Of a stretch of 64,000 nucleotides of DNA, positions 46,445-55,533 are shown in pieces. Source of the DNA: Cytobacillus sp. FSL H8-0458 (lineage in GTDB: Bacteria > Bacillota > Bacilli > Bacillales > Cytobacillaceae). Below the pieces are notes generated by a model. It had not been told where the DNA came from and searched no databases. It worked only from the letters and a program-made list of their open reading frames with translations. Where the stretch lies: contig NZ_JBBOBR010000001.1 of assembly GCF_038002165.1 (NCBI RefSeq), forward strand, positions 2,666,001-2,730,000, read 5' to 3'. A program made the position numbers and the translations under genes. Each line of letters opens with the position of its first letter. Within the stretch, counting starts at the first letter, position 1.

Positions 46445-46668
46445 AGACTTGAAAAAACTTTCGCATCCTTATAATATATGAGTTGTTTGCCGTTTTTTAT
46501 ATATAACAGAGTTTTAATTTGTATGGTACAGTCATTTCAATACTTTTTTAATTTACTTTTTCTGTAAATATAACCTCCTATTTACACGAGAAATGAAGTT
46601 TGCTTCATGTTAAAGTGGGTAAAGACAGAGAGAGTATTTTTTTGGGGGTCTTTAATAGAGGAGGACAT

Positions 46669-47709
46669 ATGAAACAACGTGACTTTTACTTCGACAATGC
46701 TAAGTTTATCTTGATCTTCTTTGTCGTTTTCGGGCATTTGCTCCGCTCTTTTATTGAAGATAACGAGACAATTTATACAGTATATAAAGTGATTTATACG
46801 TTCCATATGCCGGCATTTATACTGGTATCCGGTTTTTTTGCAAAAGGCTTTTATAAAAAAGGCTATATAAAGAAAATTGCCAAAAAGCTAATACTGCCAT
46901 ATATCATTTTCCAGGTTATTTATTCCGTATTTTATTACTTTTTATATAATAAAGGCACCTTTGAGCTGGATCCTTTTAACCCGCATTGGTCATTATGGTT
47001 CCTGATCAGCATGTTCTGCTGGAATATCATGCTTTTATTCTTCGCAAAGTATAAAGCGGTTTACTCCCTGGCAGCTGCTTTTATCATAGGGCTTGCTGTC
47101 GGATATGCTGATTGGATTTCAAACTATCTAAGTTTATCAAGGACGTTTGTGTTCTTCCCTTTATTTTTATTGGGATACTTTTTAAAGAAAGAGCATTTAT
47201 ATGCTCTTTTCCAGCCGAAGTTCAGAATTAGTGCATTTGCTATTTTTTCTGTAGTCTTTATCGGCTTTTATCTTTACCCTGAAGTGGATTACAAATGGCT
47301 GCTTGGATCGAAGCCATATACTGAAATGGGGGCAGCTTCCATTGGGGCAGTCTTTACGAGATTGGGCTTTTATATCCTAAGCTTAATTATGGTATTTAGC
47401 TTCTTTGCTTTTGTGCCGCGCAAACAATATTTCTTTACTAATTTAGGAAAGAATACACTTTATGTATATCTGCTCCACGGGTTCTTTGTTCGGGTATTCA
47501 GAGAAAGTGAGGTACAGGGCTTTTTCACTAAACCGGAAAATTTCCTGCTGCTTGCCGGTATATCGCTGCTGCTGACCTTGCTTCTCTCAAGCAAACTGAT
47601 TACTTCATTTGCACAGCCAATCATTGAACTGAAAACATCACAGCTTAAAAAGCTGAAAGATAGATCAAAGGCATATGCAAGATTTTATCGTAAAAAACTT
47701 ACTAGTTAG
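46669..47709 (+). CDS. Acyltransferase-3 family membrane protein
   Basis: 346 residues and about ten helices. The family start is clear: YFDNAKFILIFFVVFGHLL (with the putative catalytic His in FGHLL), then TFHMPAFILVSGFF and WSLWFLISMFCWN. Such enzymes O-acylate extracytoplasmic sugars or polymers. ATG 46669 follows AGAGGAGG. The basic C-terminal tail (LKKLKDRSKAYARFYRKK) should be cytoplasmic. Confidence 0.85.
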   Translation: MKQRDFYFDNAKFILIFFVVFGHLLRSFIEDNETIYTVYKVIYTFHMPAFILVSGFFAKGFYKKGYIKKIAKKLILPYIIFQVIYSVFYYFLYNKGTFELDPFNPHWSLWFLISMFCWNIMLLFFAKYKAVYSLAAAFIIGLAVGYADWISNYLSLSRTFVFFPLFLLGYFLKKEHLYALFQPKFRISAFAIFSVVFIGFYLYPEVDYKWLLGSKPYTEMGAASIGAVFTRLGFYILSLIMVFSFFAFVPRKQYFFTNLGKNTLYVYLLHGFFVRVFRESEVQGFFTKPENFLLLAGISLLLTLLLSSKLITSFAQPIIELKTSQLKKLKDRSKAYARFYRKKLTS

Positions 47710-47713
47710 ATCA

Positions 47714-47745
47714 GAAGCCGGTCATGTATTAATGGCCGGTTTTTA
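47714..47745 (+). terminator. Terminator after the acyltransferase gene
   Basis: Nine-bp stem with two mismatches and TTTTTA. Confidence 0.6.
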
Positions 47746-47761
47746 CTGTTAGGCATAACCA

Positions 47762-47790
47762 TTGACCATTTTTGATTATGCGGTTATAAT
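47762..47790 (+). promoter_or_regulatory. Strong sigma-A promoter upstream of the tRNA locus
   Basis: TTGACC, 17-bp spacer, TATAAT. The transcript would begin near 47797, just before a tRNA-like fragment, and reach tRNA-Arg about 165 nt later. Confidence 0.75.
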
Positions 47791-47812
47791 AAGTAACTGT
47801 GTTCTATTATTT

Positions 47813-47834
47813 GTCTCAGCAGCTCAGCTAAGCG
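47813..47834 (+). repeat. Remnant of a tRNA 5' end
   Basis: GTCTCAGCAGCTCAGCT matches the first 17 bases of the downstream tRNA-Arg with one mismatch; homology is then lost after AAGCG. It looks like a decayed tRNA copy. Confidence 0.55.
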
Positions 47835-47961
47835 TAAACTTCACTGAAATACATCCCTGTAGCTTTGTTTCGACGCATTTGCTTCTTGTATAGGCTTGCA
47901 GAGGAAGAAACAGGATATGCCAATCATATTTGTATTGCAAACAATTTAATTATGCCATCAT

Positions 47962-48035
47962 GTCTCAGTAGCTCAGCTGGATAGAGCGACAGCCTCCTAA
48001 GCTGTAGGTCGTGAGTTCGAATCTCGCCTGGGACG
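47962..48035 (+). tRNA. tRNA-Arg (anticodon CCU)
   Basis: A full cloverleaf: acceptor GTCTCAG / CTGGGAC, D-arm GCTCAGCTGGATAGAGC, anticodon stem ACAGC / GCTGT around loop CTCCTAA (CCT), T-arm with GTTCGAATC. CCA is not encoded. Reads AGG codons. Confidence 0.93.
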
Positions 48036-48042
48036 CTACAAA

Positions 48043-48073
48043 AAAAACGCCAACAAAATTTTGGCGTTTTTTC
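48043..48073 (+). terminator. Terminator between tRNA-Arg and lutC
   Basis: AAAACGCCAA / TTGGCGTTTT stem, T-run on both strands. Confidence 0.85.
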
Positions 48074-48102
48074 TTGTTCTTATGATGCCAGGTGCCCACG
48101 CA

Positions 48103-48822
48103 TTATATATCATCTATAACAATATACGCAGCCTTAACAGGCCCGTGCACTCCCACAACGAGGTTCATCTCAATATCTGCTGAATTGCTTGGTCCGGTTA
48201 TGAAATTAATGCATGAAGGAGCCAGCTCCCCTGAGCGAACTCTTTCCCTGATGATCCTTGCAGCCTGTGTCATACGCGGGACAAGAGTGCTTTTCGGAAT
48301 AAGAATGATGGAAGCTGCAGGCAGAAAACTGATTGACCTTCCATGGTCTCTGCTGCTGAACAGGACTGCTGTTCCAGATTCAGCCAGAGTAATTTCACTG
48401 ACTGTGATGCCAATATTAGCTCGTTCTGCGTAATCAATATTACTTTTTCCGGCAGAATAATCCCATTCATAAACTTCCACATTCTCTTTTGGCCAAATCT
48501 CCTCAAATAGCTGCGTGAGACCAAACTGTCTATAACGGTCATCCTTCCAGGTCACAACTGGACCGCCTCCATACTGGGCTGCAATCTCTTTAAGGGTATC
48601 CGGCAAATCGGCGGCTTTTGTTACAAGAAGGTCAGTGTGTATTTTCGTGCACTGTGTTTTTAAAGCTTCAAGAAGTTCATTTGCATCTGCTTCTTTAAAG
48701 ATGGAATCCTGAGGATTATAACTCCACTTTGGCCTTTCAACTCCAGAAATTCTCTTTTCCCTGCCTAGTCTGCCTGCAATTTTATTTAAAAAAGCGTCCC
48801 GATTCTGAATAGTTCCGTTCAC
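48103..48822 (-). CDS. lutC: Lactate utilization protein LutC
   Basis: 239 residues, DUF162/LUD domain: [47 protein letters not shown] and [20 protein letters not shown]. With LutA and LutB it oxidises L-lactate to pyruvate. GTG 48822 overlaps the lutB stop (GTGA) and follows AAAGGAGG; the longer frame lies inside lutB. Confidence 0.93.
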   Translation of the reverse strand: MNGTIQNRDAFLNKIAGRLGREKRISGVERPKWSYNPQDSIFKEADANELLEALKTQCTKIHTDLLVTKAADLPDTLKEIAAQYGGGPVVTWKDDRYRQFGLTQLFEEIWPKENVEVYEWDYSAGKSNIDYAERANIGITVSEITLAESGTAVLFSSRDHGRSISFLPAASIILIPKSTLVPRMTQAARIIRERVRSGELAPSCINFITGPSNSADIEMNLVVGVHGPVKAAYIVIDDI

Positions 48823-50249
48823 TGCTGTCCGCCTCCTTTTGGCCGGTTTTTGAACCAATCACGAAATCTTTCTTTATTAGGAGCTGGAAAATCCCTGATT
48901 TCTGTCCAGGCCTTTAAAGGCCCGGGTCCATTGGTAATTTTGTCGCCTGCTGTAAAAGGATTCATGGCTGCCGGTGCCAGCTTAGACCCCAGTTTATAAA
49001 GGGACGGTGAAGCTGCCCCCAGTCCAAAAGCCTTCATGGCCATCTTTTCTGATATTGGAGCCCTTCCTTCTTTTTCGACAATTACCTGCCGGTGTTTGTG
49101 AAGCAGGTCGTGCAGAGGGATTTTGACTGGACAAGCTTCTGTACAGGCTCCGCAAAGGGTGGATGCATATGGCAATTCCTTATAATCATCATAGCCGCCT
49201 AAAAGGGGTGACAGAACCGCTCCGATCGGGCCTGAATAAATCGATCCGTAGGAATGCCCTCCAACATGCCTGTATACGGGACAAACATTCACACATGCAG
49301 CGCAGCGGATACATTGAAGAATGGATTGAAACTCCCCTCCTAAAATCGATGAGCGGCCATTGTCCACAATGACGAGGTGGAATTCCTCGGGGCCATCAAC
49401 ATCAAGTTCTTCTTTTGGACCAGTCAAAACAGTTATATAACTCGTTAGCTTTTGTCCAACCGCGCTCCTAGTCAGCATGCTGACTAGCACTTCCATTTCC
49501 TCGTAAGTAGGGACCAGCCTTTCCATGCCCATTACCGTAATTTGTGTCTTGGGCAAAGCAGTGACAAGATCTGCATTGCCTTCATTAGTCACTAATGTGA
49601 TTGAACCGGTTTCAGCCACAGCGAAGTTGCAGCCCGTAATGCCAACATCGGCGGTTAAGTATTCGTGTCGAAGCATTTCTCTCGCATGCCATGCAAGCTC
49701 TTCCGGCTTTTCTGTGTTCTGATAGCTTAGTTTTTCTGTAAATACATCCCGAATCTGCTCTTTATTCTTATGAAGGGCAGGCGCCACAATATGTGATGGC
49801 GGGTCATGGTCGTCCACCTGAAGAATGTATTCCCCCAAATCTGTTTCAATGACCTGGCACCCCGCCTCTTCCAAGGAGGCATTTAAATGGATCTCTTCGG
49901 TTACCATCGATTTTGATTTAACCACTTTTCTTGCATTCTTCTTTTCAATTACTTCCCGTATATAAGCAGAGGCTTCTTCAGCAGTTTCAGCAAAGTAAAC
50001 GTGCCCTCCCCTTTTAGCTACATTTTCGCTGAGCTGGTATAAGTAAAAATCAAGATTTTCAAGTACATGCTGGCGAATTTCTTCTGATAGTGAACGCCAT
50101 TCTTCCCAATTTCCAAGTTCTGCGGCAGCATCAAGCCTTCTAGTTTGCAGCCTTTCCTGTGCACCTGACACTGCCCCTCTCATAAAGGAATTGCTTATTC
50201 CGGAATCCACACGATCCTTAAAGTCGTTTGTTCCTATTTTCATAGCCAT
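48819..50249 (-). CDS. lutB: Iron-sulfur lactate utilization protein LutB
   Basis: 476 residues. An N-terminal LUD domain ([22 protein letters not shown]-like text AVAETGSI) is followed by two [4Fe-4S] motifs, [12 protein letters not shown] and [12 protein letters not shown] 50249 ([14 protein letters not shown]) follows AAGGGGG and matches the family start; the open frame continues 147 bp upstream into a repeat remnant, which is not coding. It overlaps lutC by 4 bp. Confidence 0.93.
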   Translation of the reverse strand: MAMKIGTNDFKDRVDSGISNSFMRGAVSGAQERLQTRRLDAAAELGNWEEWRSLSEEIRQHVLENLDFYLYQLSENVAKRGGHVYFAETAEEASAYIREVIEKKNARKVVKSKSMVTEEIHLNASLEEAGCQVIETDLGEYILQVDDHDPPSHIVAPALHKNKEQIRDVFTEKLSYQNTEKPEELAWHAREMLRHEYLTADVGITGCNFAVAETGSITLVTNEGNADLVTALPKTQITVMGMERLVPTYEEMEVLVSMLTRSAVGQKLTSYITVLTGPKEELDVDGPEEFHLVIVDNGRSSILGGEFQSILQCIRCAACVNVCPVYRHVGGHSYGSIYSGPIGAVLSPLLGGYDDYKELPYASTLCGACTEACPVKIPLHDLLHKHRQVIVEKEGRAPISEKMAMKAFGLGAASPSLYKLGSKLAPAAMNPFTAGDKITNGPGPLKAWTEIRDFPAPNKERFRDWFKNRPKGGGQQ

Positions 50250-50264
50250 TCTTCTATTCCCCCT

Positions 50265-50325
50265 TAAGAAAAACGCAAGCGCCTCACCTCCTCCTGACAC
50301 ATGATGAGGCAGGCTGCTTACGTTT
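50265..50325 (-). repeat. Truncated copy of the 29.8-kb structured repeat
   Basis: TAAGAAAAACGCAAGCGCCT differs at only a few positions from the start of the 29786 element (TAAGAAAAGCGTAAGCGCCT). A complementary segment at 50307-50325 makes a hairpin; the large central stems are missing. It lies between lutA and lutB. Confidence 0.55.
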
Positions 50326-50386
50326 GACAATGGTAAACGGTTAAAATTGTCTTGCTGCTTTGCAGGAAAGCATGTCCATTTATTGC

Positions 50387-51103
50387 TCAGCGGCAATTTA
50401 ACACTTCAGCAATATGCATAACTCTTATTGGTTTTCCTTGCCTTCCGATCCTGCCTCCAATATTCATCAGACAACCTGCGTCAGCTCCAATAAGAATTTC
50501 TGCTTCAGTCTCCTCTATATGCCCAACCTTTTCATCTACCATTTGTTCCGATATTTGAGCCATTTTCACGGAGAAAGTACCGCCAAAACCGCAGCATTGC
50601 TCTTTGCCTGGAAGCTCTTCAAATTCAAGGCCCTTCACATTCTTCAATAATCTCATGGGAGCTTCTTTTACTCCAAGGAGCCTGGTCATATGGCAGGATG
50701 TATGATAGGTGGCCTTCCCATTTAACTTTGCCCCGACATCGTCCACCTTTAGAACTTCAACAATAAATTGAGTAAGTTCGTATGTTTTTTCTGCAAGCTT
50801 TTTTGCCTTGGGTTCCCACACTGAGTCTCCTTTAAAAACATGCGGATACTCATGAAACATATAGGCACAGGATCCGGAGGGGGAAACAACATATTCTGCA
50901 TGTTCAAATGCCGTGATCATCCTTTTCATGGCTTCCTTCGATTCCTTTACATAGCCGCTGTTGTAGGCAGGCTGGCCGCAGCAGACCTGTGATTCCGGGA
51001 AATCTATTTCACACCCCAGCCGCTCGAGCAGTTCAACAGCCGCTTTGCCTGCATTCCCCTGAAACATATCTACCAGACATGTCGCAAAAAGACTTACCTT
51101 CAT
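50387..51103 (-). CDS. lutA: Lactate utilization protein LutA
   Basis: 238 residues with two CCG domains: [17 protein letters not shown] and [13 protein letters not shown] ... [14 protein letters not shown]. These cysteine pairs bind Fe-S clusters, as in GlcF and HdrB. It is the first gene of lutABC; GGGAGAGGG precedes the ATG. No lutR or lutP permease is adjacent. Confidence 0.93.
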   Translation of the reverse strand: MKVSLFATCLVDMFQGNAGKAAVELLERLGCEIDFPESQVCCGQPAYNSGYVKESKEAMKRMITAFEHAEYVVSPSGSCAYMFHEYPHVFKGDSVWEPKAKKLAEKTYELTQFIVEVLKVDDVGAKLNGKATYHTSCHMTRLLGVKEAPMRLLKNVKGLEFEELPGKEQCCGFGGTFSVKMAQISEQMVDEKVGHIEETEAEILIGADAGCLMNIGGRIGRQGKPIRVMHIAEVLNCR

Positions 51104-51307
51104 TTATTCCCTCTCCCAGCTAAATATTTTATATTCTACTATCTTACTATAGTTATAATGCAAATTGTTGTATTTTTATAAATATTATAATAATTAGTAT
51201 AGTTCATCTTCCCAACCGTATGTCAATGTTTTACTTCCTTTTTTTCAGTCAAAAATATGATACAATTATATGATGTTTAAGTTGCTAAAAAGGGAGTTCA
51301 GAAATAA

Positions 51308-53053
51308 ATGAAAGTTATCGCCAGTACGCTTAATGCCAAATATATTCATACAAATATAGCGATCCGGTATCTAAAGGCATACGCTCAGCCTCATTTTGAT
51401 GTGGAATTAGCCGAATATACAATTAAAGATCCGGTAATGAATATCGTTACAGATCTGGTCCGCAAAAAGCCTGATGTGATCGGATTCAGCTGTTATATAT
51501 GGAATATCGAGGAAACCATTAAGGTCATTAAGATGATTAAAAAGATTGACCCCTCCATTCATATTGTAGTCGGAGGACCTGAAGTGACATATGATGTTTC
51601 AGATTGGATGAACAATGTACAGGAATTTGATTACATTGTGATCGGAGAAGGTGAGGAAACCTTCAAACAGCTGCTGTCAGAACTGAACAGCACCATGAAT
51701 ATTGAAAATGTGCATGGTCTTGCTTTCAGGGAAAACGGCCAGGTTCGCATAAATCCACAGCGGAATAAGCTGGACTTGCGCGATCTGCCTTCACCGTTCC
51801 GCTTTGAAGAAGATATTCCCCACCTTTCTAAACGTGTCACTTATATAGAAACCAGCCGGGGATGCCCATTCAGCTGCCAGTTTTGCCTTTCCTCTATTGA
51901 AGTAGGTGTGCGATACTTTGACAGGGAAAAAATTAAGGAAGATATCCGATATTTAATGAAAAATGGTGCAAAAACCCTTAAATTTGTGGACCGCACATTC
52001 AATATTAGCCGCAGCTATGCCTTGGAAATGTTCCAATTTTTGATCGATGAACATCTGCCGGGAACTGTCTTTCAATTTGAGATCACTGCAGATATCATGA
52101 GGCCGGAGGTAATTGAATTTCTGAATAAGGAAGCACCACGAGGATTATTCCGATTTGAAATTGGCGTACAGTCGACAAACGACTATACAAATGAATTGGT
52201 CATGAGGAAGCAGAATTTTGACAAGCTTTGCCGAACAGTCACAATGGTTAAGGATGGAGGAAAAATCGATCAGCACCTCGACTTAATTGCCGGCCTGCCT
52301 GAGGAAGATTATGATTCATTCAAAAGAACATTTAATGATGTATTTGCAATGCGCCCGGAAGAGCTCCAGCTCGGCTTCTTAAAAATGCTGAGAGGCACCG
52401 GGCTTCGCTTAAGAGCAGAAGATCATCAATATATTTATATGGACCATTCACCATATGAAATATTGGGAAATAATGTTTTGTCCTTCGATGACATCATTCG
52501 CATTAAACAGGTCGAAGATGTATTAGAAAAATATTGGAATGACCATAGAATGGATGCAACTGTTGAATATTTGGTTACAAAAGTATTTCCGACTCCCTTC
52601 GATTTCTTCCAGGAATTCGGCAGCTATTGGGAGCAAAAAGGCTGGTCCCGAATTGGGCATCAGCTTGAGGATCTTTTCAAGCGCCTTTTTGAATTTCTGC
52701 AAACAAAAGAAATTGCTGATTTGGATATAGCCGAAGGACTCATGAAGTTTGACTATATTTCAAAACAAAAATATAAGCCCAGAAAACCATGGTGGCAGCC
52801 AAGCTTTGAAAAATCCGAAAGATCAAAGCTTTACCAGTCTCTGCTTGAAAACCCAAACCAGCTGGGAGACAGCTTCTTAAGTCTTCAGCTGAATGAAAAA
52901 GAAATATACAAACATACCTTAAGTGAAAGATTATCATTTGATATCGAAAGGTACATTAACGAGGGATTAATTGAAAAGCAAGACTCTGTTCTTCTTGCCT
53001 ATTTCGATTCAAGTTCTGAAACAGTCTCTATCTTTTCGGGTCCTTTACATTAA
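51308..53053 (+). CDS. B12-binding radical SAM protein with DUF4080
   Basis: 581 residues. The N-terminal B12-binding-like domain (VVGGPEVTYDVSDW, DYIVIGEGEETFKQLL) precedes the radical SAM motif in ETSRGCPFSCQFCLSS and a TIM-barrel part (FQFEITADIMRPEVIEFL, FEIGVQSTNDYTNELVMRKQ). The C-terminal 200 residues match the DUF4080 extension. The family's reaction is unknown. AAAGGGAG precedes the ATG. It is a single gene. Confidence 0.85.
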   Translation: MKVIASTLNAKYIHTNIAIRYLKAYAQPHFDVELAEYTIKDPVMNIVTDLVRKKPDVIGFSCYIWNIEETIKVIKMIKKIDPSIHIVVGGPEVTYDVSDWMNNVQEFDYIVIGEGEETFKQLLSELNSTMNIENVHGLAFRENGQVRINPQRNKLDLRDLPSPFRFEEDIPHLSKRVTYIETSRGCPFSCQFCLSSIEVGVRYFDREKIKEDIRYLMKNGAKTLKFVDRTFNISRSYALEMFQFLIDEHLPGTVFQFEITADIMRPEVIEFLNKEAPRGLFRFEIGVQSTNDYTNELVMRKQNFDKLCRTVTMVKDGGKIDQHLDLIAGLPEEDYDSFKRTFNDVFAMRPEELQLGFLKMLRGTGLRLRAEDHQYIYMDHSPYEILGNNVLSFDDIIRIKQVEDVLEKYWNDHRMDATVEYLVTKVFPTPFDFFQEFGSYWEQKGWSRIGHQLEDLFKRLFEFLQTKEIADLDIAEGLMKFDYISKQKYKPRKPWWQPSFEKSERSKLYQSLLENPNQLGDSFLSLQLNEKEIYKHTLSERLSFDIERYINEGLIEKQDSVLLAYFDSSSETVSIFSGPLH

Positions 53054-53059
53054 TGAAAA

Positions 53060-53086
53060 AACCGGCAGAAAAACTGCCGGTTTTTT
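53060..53086 (+). terminator. Terminator of the radical SAM gene
   Basis: AACCGGCAG / CTGCCGGTT stem and six T. Confidence 0.85.
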
Positions 53087-53240
53087 AGCATTTATCCCGA
53101 TCTTTCTTTTTATCTTTATCACGGTTCATAAAAGGGAGCTCGTAAAATTTTCCGGCATTTATATCACCAAACTCCATGCCGAATTCTACGTTGGCAGAGC
53201 TATTCTGCCGGCTTTTTTTTCGTGGTTTATTTTGATCCAC
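53085..53240 (-). CDS. Small basic protein with SASP-protease-like motif (51 aa)
   Basis: GTG 53240 overlaps the stop of the preceding mini-gene (TAGTG), with AGAGGGAAGAG upstream. The product starts VDQNKPRKKSRQNSS, holds VEFGMEFGDINAG and ends in a Lys/Asp-rich tail. The E-F-x-x-E-F-G core resembles the GPR recognition site of SASPs. I do not recognise the family; a spore small protein is inference. Its stop lies at the edge of the radical SAM terminator. Confidence 0.5.
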   Translation of the reverse strand: MDQNKPRKKSRQNSSANVEFGMEFGDINAGKFYELPFMNRDKDKKKDRDKC

Positions 53241-53401
53241 TAGGCTCTTCCCTCTCTCCCATGTTTGGAGTTGCGGTTAGCCATTTTCATGGGATTCTCT
53301 CCCTGGCTGAATTCTGCTGAAAACTCCGATTCCTGAAGGTTCTTCTTAGGCGTCTTGCTGTATTTTTCAACGGCATTATACTCAGCTTTTCGTTTGGCCA
53401 T
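53240..53401 (-). CDS. Small basic protein with SASP-protease-like motif (53 aa)
   Basis: ATG 53401 is preceded by AGGAGGAG. Sequence: MAKRKAEYNAVEKYSKTPKK at the N-terminus, then ESEFSAEFSQGENPM and a basic tail. It shares the MAKR start and the SEFSxEF core with the 59-aa protein at 7441, and likewise has no hydrophobic core. It is coupled to the 51-aa gene by a one-base overlap. Confidence 0.6.
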   Translation of the reverse strand: MAKRKAEYNAVEKYSKTPKKNLQESEFSAEFSQGENPMKMANRNSKHGREGRA

Positions 53402-53568
53402 CCCAATCTCCTCCTGAGAAAATTTCTTCGTGTTAAATTAATTTTCAGCTTTAACACAGGTTTATTTTTAGTAAAATACACGGTTTCATTCCTCACTGTG
53501 TCTTCCTTATTTTGCATTCATAAATTTTTTTTCAGTGTAAAAAATAGAGTAAAAAGGAATGAGCCGCT

Positions 53569-53916
53569 ATGACAAATGAAAAGAAATTAAATAAAAGCAT
53601 TGGCATTGACGAGACACTTCCGCATCAAATTGAAGCTCCGAGCTTTAAAGACACAGGCATGAAGCTTCAGCCTCCTTTCAAGAATTCTTTTGGCGTAACC
53701 ATTGGGGACAGTCATTATTCCTCAAACAGTTCTCCGCTGGAAAACTGGAGTGTTGAAACAGATCCTGCAGTTATGGCTGGAGACGAATGGATTCATCCTA
53801 CAAATGATATAGGCTGGAATACAACGGAAAACAAAGAACTCCTTGAAAGTAAAAAACCGCCTCAAGGCTACCCATTCATGCATCCGACTAAGGATGTCAG
53901 CCGCGGAACAGATTGA
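53569..53916 (+). CDS. DUF3905-like protein
   Basis: 115 residues, hydrophilic, Pro/His-rich. Two related segments occur: EWIHPTNDIGWNT and FMHPTKDVSRGTD. Family assignment to DUF3905 is from memory; such proteins occur in spore-formers and have no known role. AAAAAGGAATG precedes the ATG at a slightly long distance. Confidence 0.7.
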   Translation: MTNEKKLNKSIGIDETLPHQIEAPSFKDTGMKLQPPFKNSFGVTIGDSHYSSNSSPLENWSVETDPAVMAGDEWIHPTNDIGWNTTENKELLESKKPPQGYPFMHPTKDVSRGTD

Positions 53917-53996
53917 AAAGAAAAGGGGAATCGCCTTCCGTTGATGAAACGCATCGTACTTATCTACCTGCAGGAAATTGTCAATTCCCATAAAAA

Positions 53997-54033
53997 AAAG
54001 CAGTCCGGAAAAAATGTTCCGGGCTGCTTTTTT
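53997..54033 (-). terminator. Terminator of the potassium transporter gene
   Basis: Fourteen-bp stem with one mismatch, A/T-runs on both sides. Confidence 0.85.
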
Positions 54034-55396
54034 AGCCAATAATAACGCGCTCTTTAGGATAATGGTAATTCGGCTGTTTTTCTTTTCCGCCTATAATAAA
54101 TAAGAAAGAGGTTAATCCAATTCTTCCAATAAACATTAAGGCCATTATGATGCATTTTCCAATCATTGATAATTCAGGTGTGATTCCCAACGAAAGGCCC
54201 GTAGTACCAAAAGCTGAACAGACCTCGAAAATAATTTCAATAAGCTCCATCTGCTTTTCAGTAATGCTTAAAATAACTACAGAGAGAAAACACATTCCAA
54301 TAGCAAGCAATGTGATGGCAAGGGACTTCAGTATATCATCTTCATGAATTTCTCTTTTAAATATTTTTATATCCCGGTTTCCTTTGGCAAAGTGATAGAT
54401 AAAAAGTATATTCACAGCAAAGGTAGTCGTCCTGATGCCCCCGCCGACAGAACTCGGTGACGCCCCGATAAACATTAAAATACTCATTATGACGAGTGTA
54501 GGCATTGTAAACTCGTTAACATCCATGGTTGAAAGACCGCCGCTCCGAGTGGTAGCGGATTGGAAGAATGCATAAAAGAAACTTTCATGCCAGTTCATGC
54601 CTTTAAAATATTGATTAAATTCCATGATGAGCAAAATAACCGTTCCAAACACAAGAAGAGCTGCATACGTAACAGTGGTCAATTTTGAAAATAAGGAGAA
54701 TCGAAAAGAAAGCTCCTGATCCCATTTATTCCGAAATAAAAATTGCTTTAATTCAATAAGAACAGGAAAACCAATAGCCCCTAACGTAATTAGAATAATA
54801 TTGATCAGCTGCACGAAATAATCGCCGGCATAAGGTTTAAGAGAGGCTCCTGTTATATCCATGCCTCCGTTGGTTGTTGCACTGACAGATGCGAACAGAG
54901 CATGCAGGAATGCATCATCCCATGCCGGATAATATTTAAGAAAATGAAAACCCAATATGAGGGCACCCAGCGTTTCAATCACCAATATAATTTTAATGAT
55001 TTCTTTCACTAAATTGACTAATCCTGACAAGGCATATTGATTATGATCGACCATTATGAGGCGGCGCCCTCTTAATCCAATCCTGCGGCCCAGCAGGAGC
55101 CAAAAAAATGTGCCCAGCGCCATGATCCCTATTCCGCCAAACTGCAGGATGAACATGATGACAAAATAACCAAAAACACTGTATGTTTGTGATATATCAA
55201 CCACAGAGAGACCAGTCACACTGACTGCACTGACAGCAGTGAAAACCGTATCAATAAATGCAACCTCCACTCCCGGTTTATGTACAGCCGGTATTCTTAA
55301 TAAAAGTACCGATACAGATACTGCCAATAAATAATATCCTGATATTACTTGGGCAGGTGTTAGTTTATCCAGCCAGCTTCTTACGTCTTTCCACAT
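54032..55396 (-). CDS. TrkH/KtrB family potassium uptake membrane subunit
   Basis: 454 residues and four M1-P-M2 repeats. The selectivity-filter loops carry the conserved Gly: AVSVTGLSVVD, SATTNGGMDITG, SATTRSGGLSTMD and SAFGTTGLSLGIT. It should be the K+-translocating subunit that pairs with a KtrA/KtrC RCK protein, which is not in the window; KtrD is the likeliest B. subtilis counterpart. It is divergent from glcR. Confidence 0.87.
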   Translation of the reverse strand: MWKDVRSWLDKLTPAQVISGYYLLAVSVSVLLLRIPAVHKPGVEVAFIDTVFTAVSAVSVTGLSVVDISQTYSVFGYFVIMFILQFGGIGIMALGTFFWLLLGRRIGLRGRRLIMVDHNQYALSGLVNLVKEIIKIILVIETLGALILGFHFLKYYPAWDDAFLHALFASVSATTNGGMDITGASLKPYAGDYFVQLINIILITLGAIGFPVLIELKQFLFRNKWDQELSFRFSLFSKLTTVTYAALLVFGTVILLIMEFNQYFKGMNWHESFFYAFFQSATTRSGGLSTMDVNEFTMPTLVIMSILMFIGASPSSVGGGIRTTTFAVNILFIYHFAKGNRDIKIFKREIHEDDILKSLAITLLAIGMCFLSVVILSITEKQMELIEIIFEVCSAFGTTGLSLGITPELSMIGKCIIMALMFIGRIGLTSFLFIIGGKEKQPNYHYPKERVIIG

Positions 55397-55533
55397 ATCA
55401 TACCTGTCCCCTTCAAAATTTTTCTAACCCTTATCATAATGAATATACCCGGTTTTTAAAAGGGATATTAGAAAATTCGCAGGAAGTTTTTTATTTATAT
55501 ATAATAAAATCAAAAACCAAAGGGAGATTTGAT

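Noticed and set aside
50250..50396. Longer N-terminus for lutB
   Set aside because: It would translate the repeat remnant and intergenic DNA; ATG 50249 matches the family start and has a ribosome site.
53193..53221. GGCAGA/TCTGCC stem with eight T on the plus strand
   Set aside because: Only six pairs, lies inside the minus-strand 51-aa gene where the T-run is simply Lys codons, and no plus-strand gene precedes it after the 53060 terminator.
55258..55533. Longer N-terminus for glcR
   Set aside because: It overlaps the divergent transporter gene and its promoter region; ATG 55534 has a ribosome site and begins the conserved domain.
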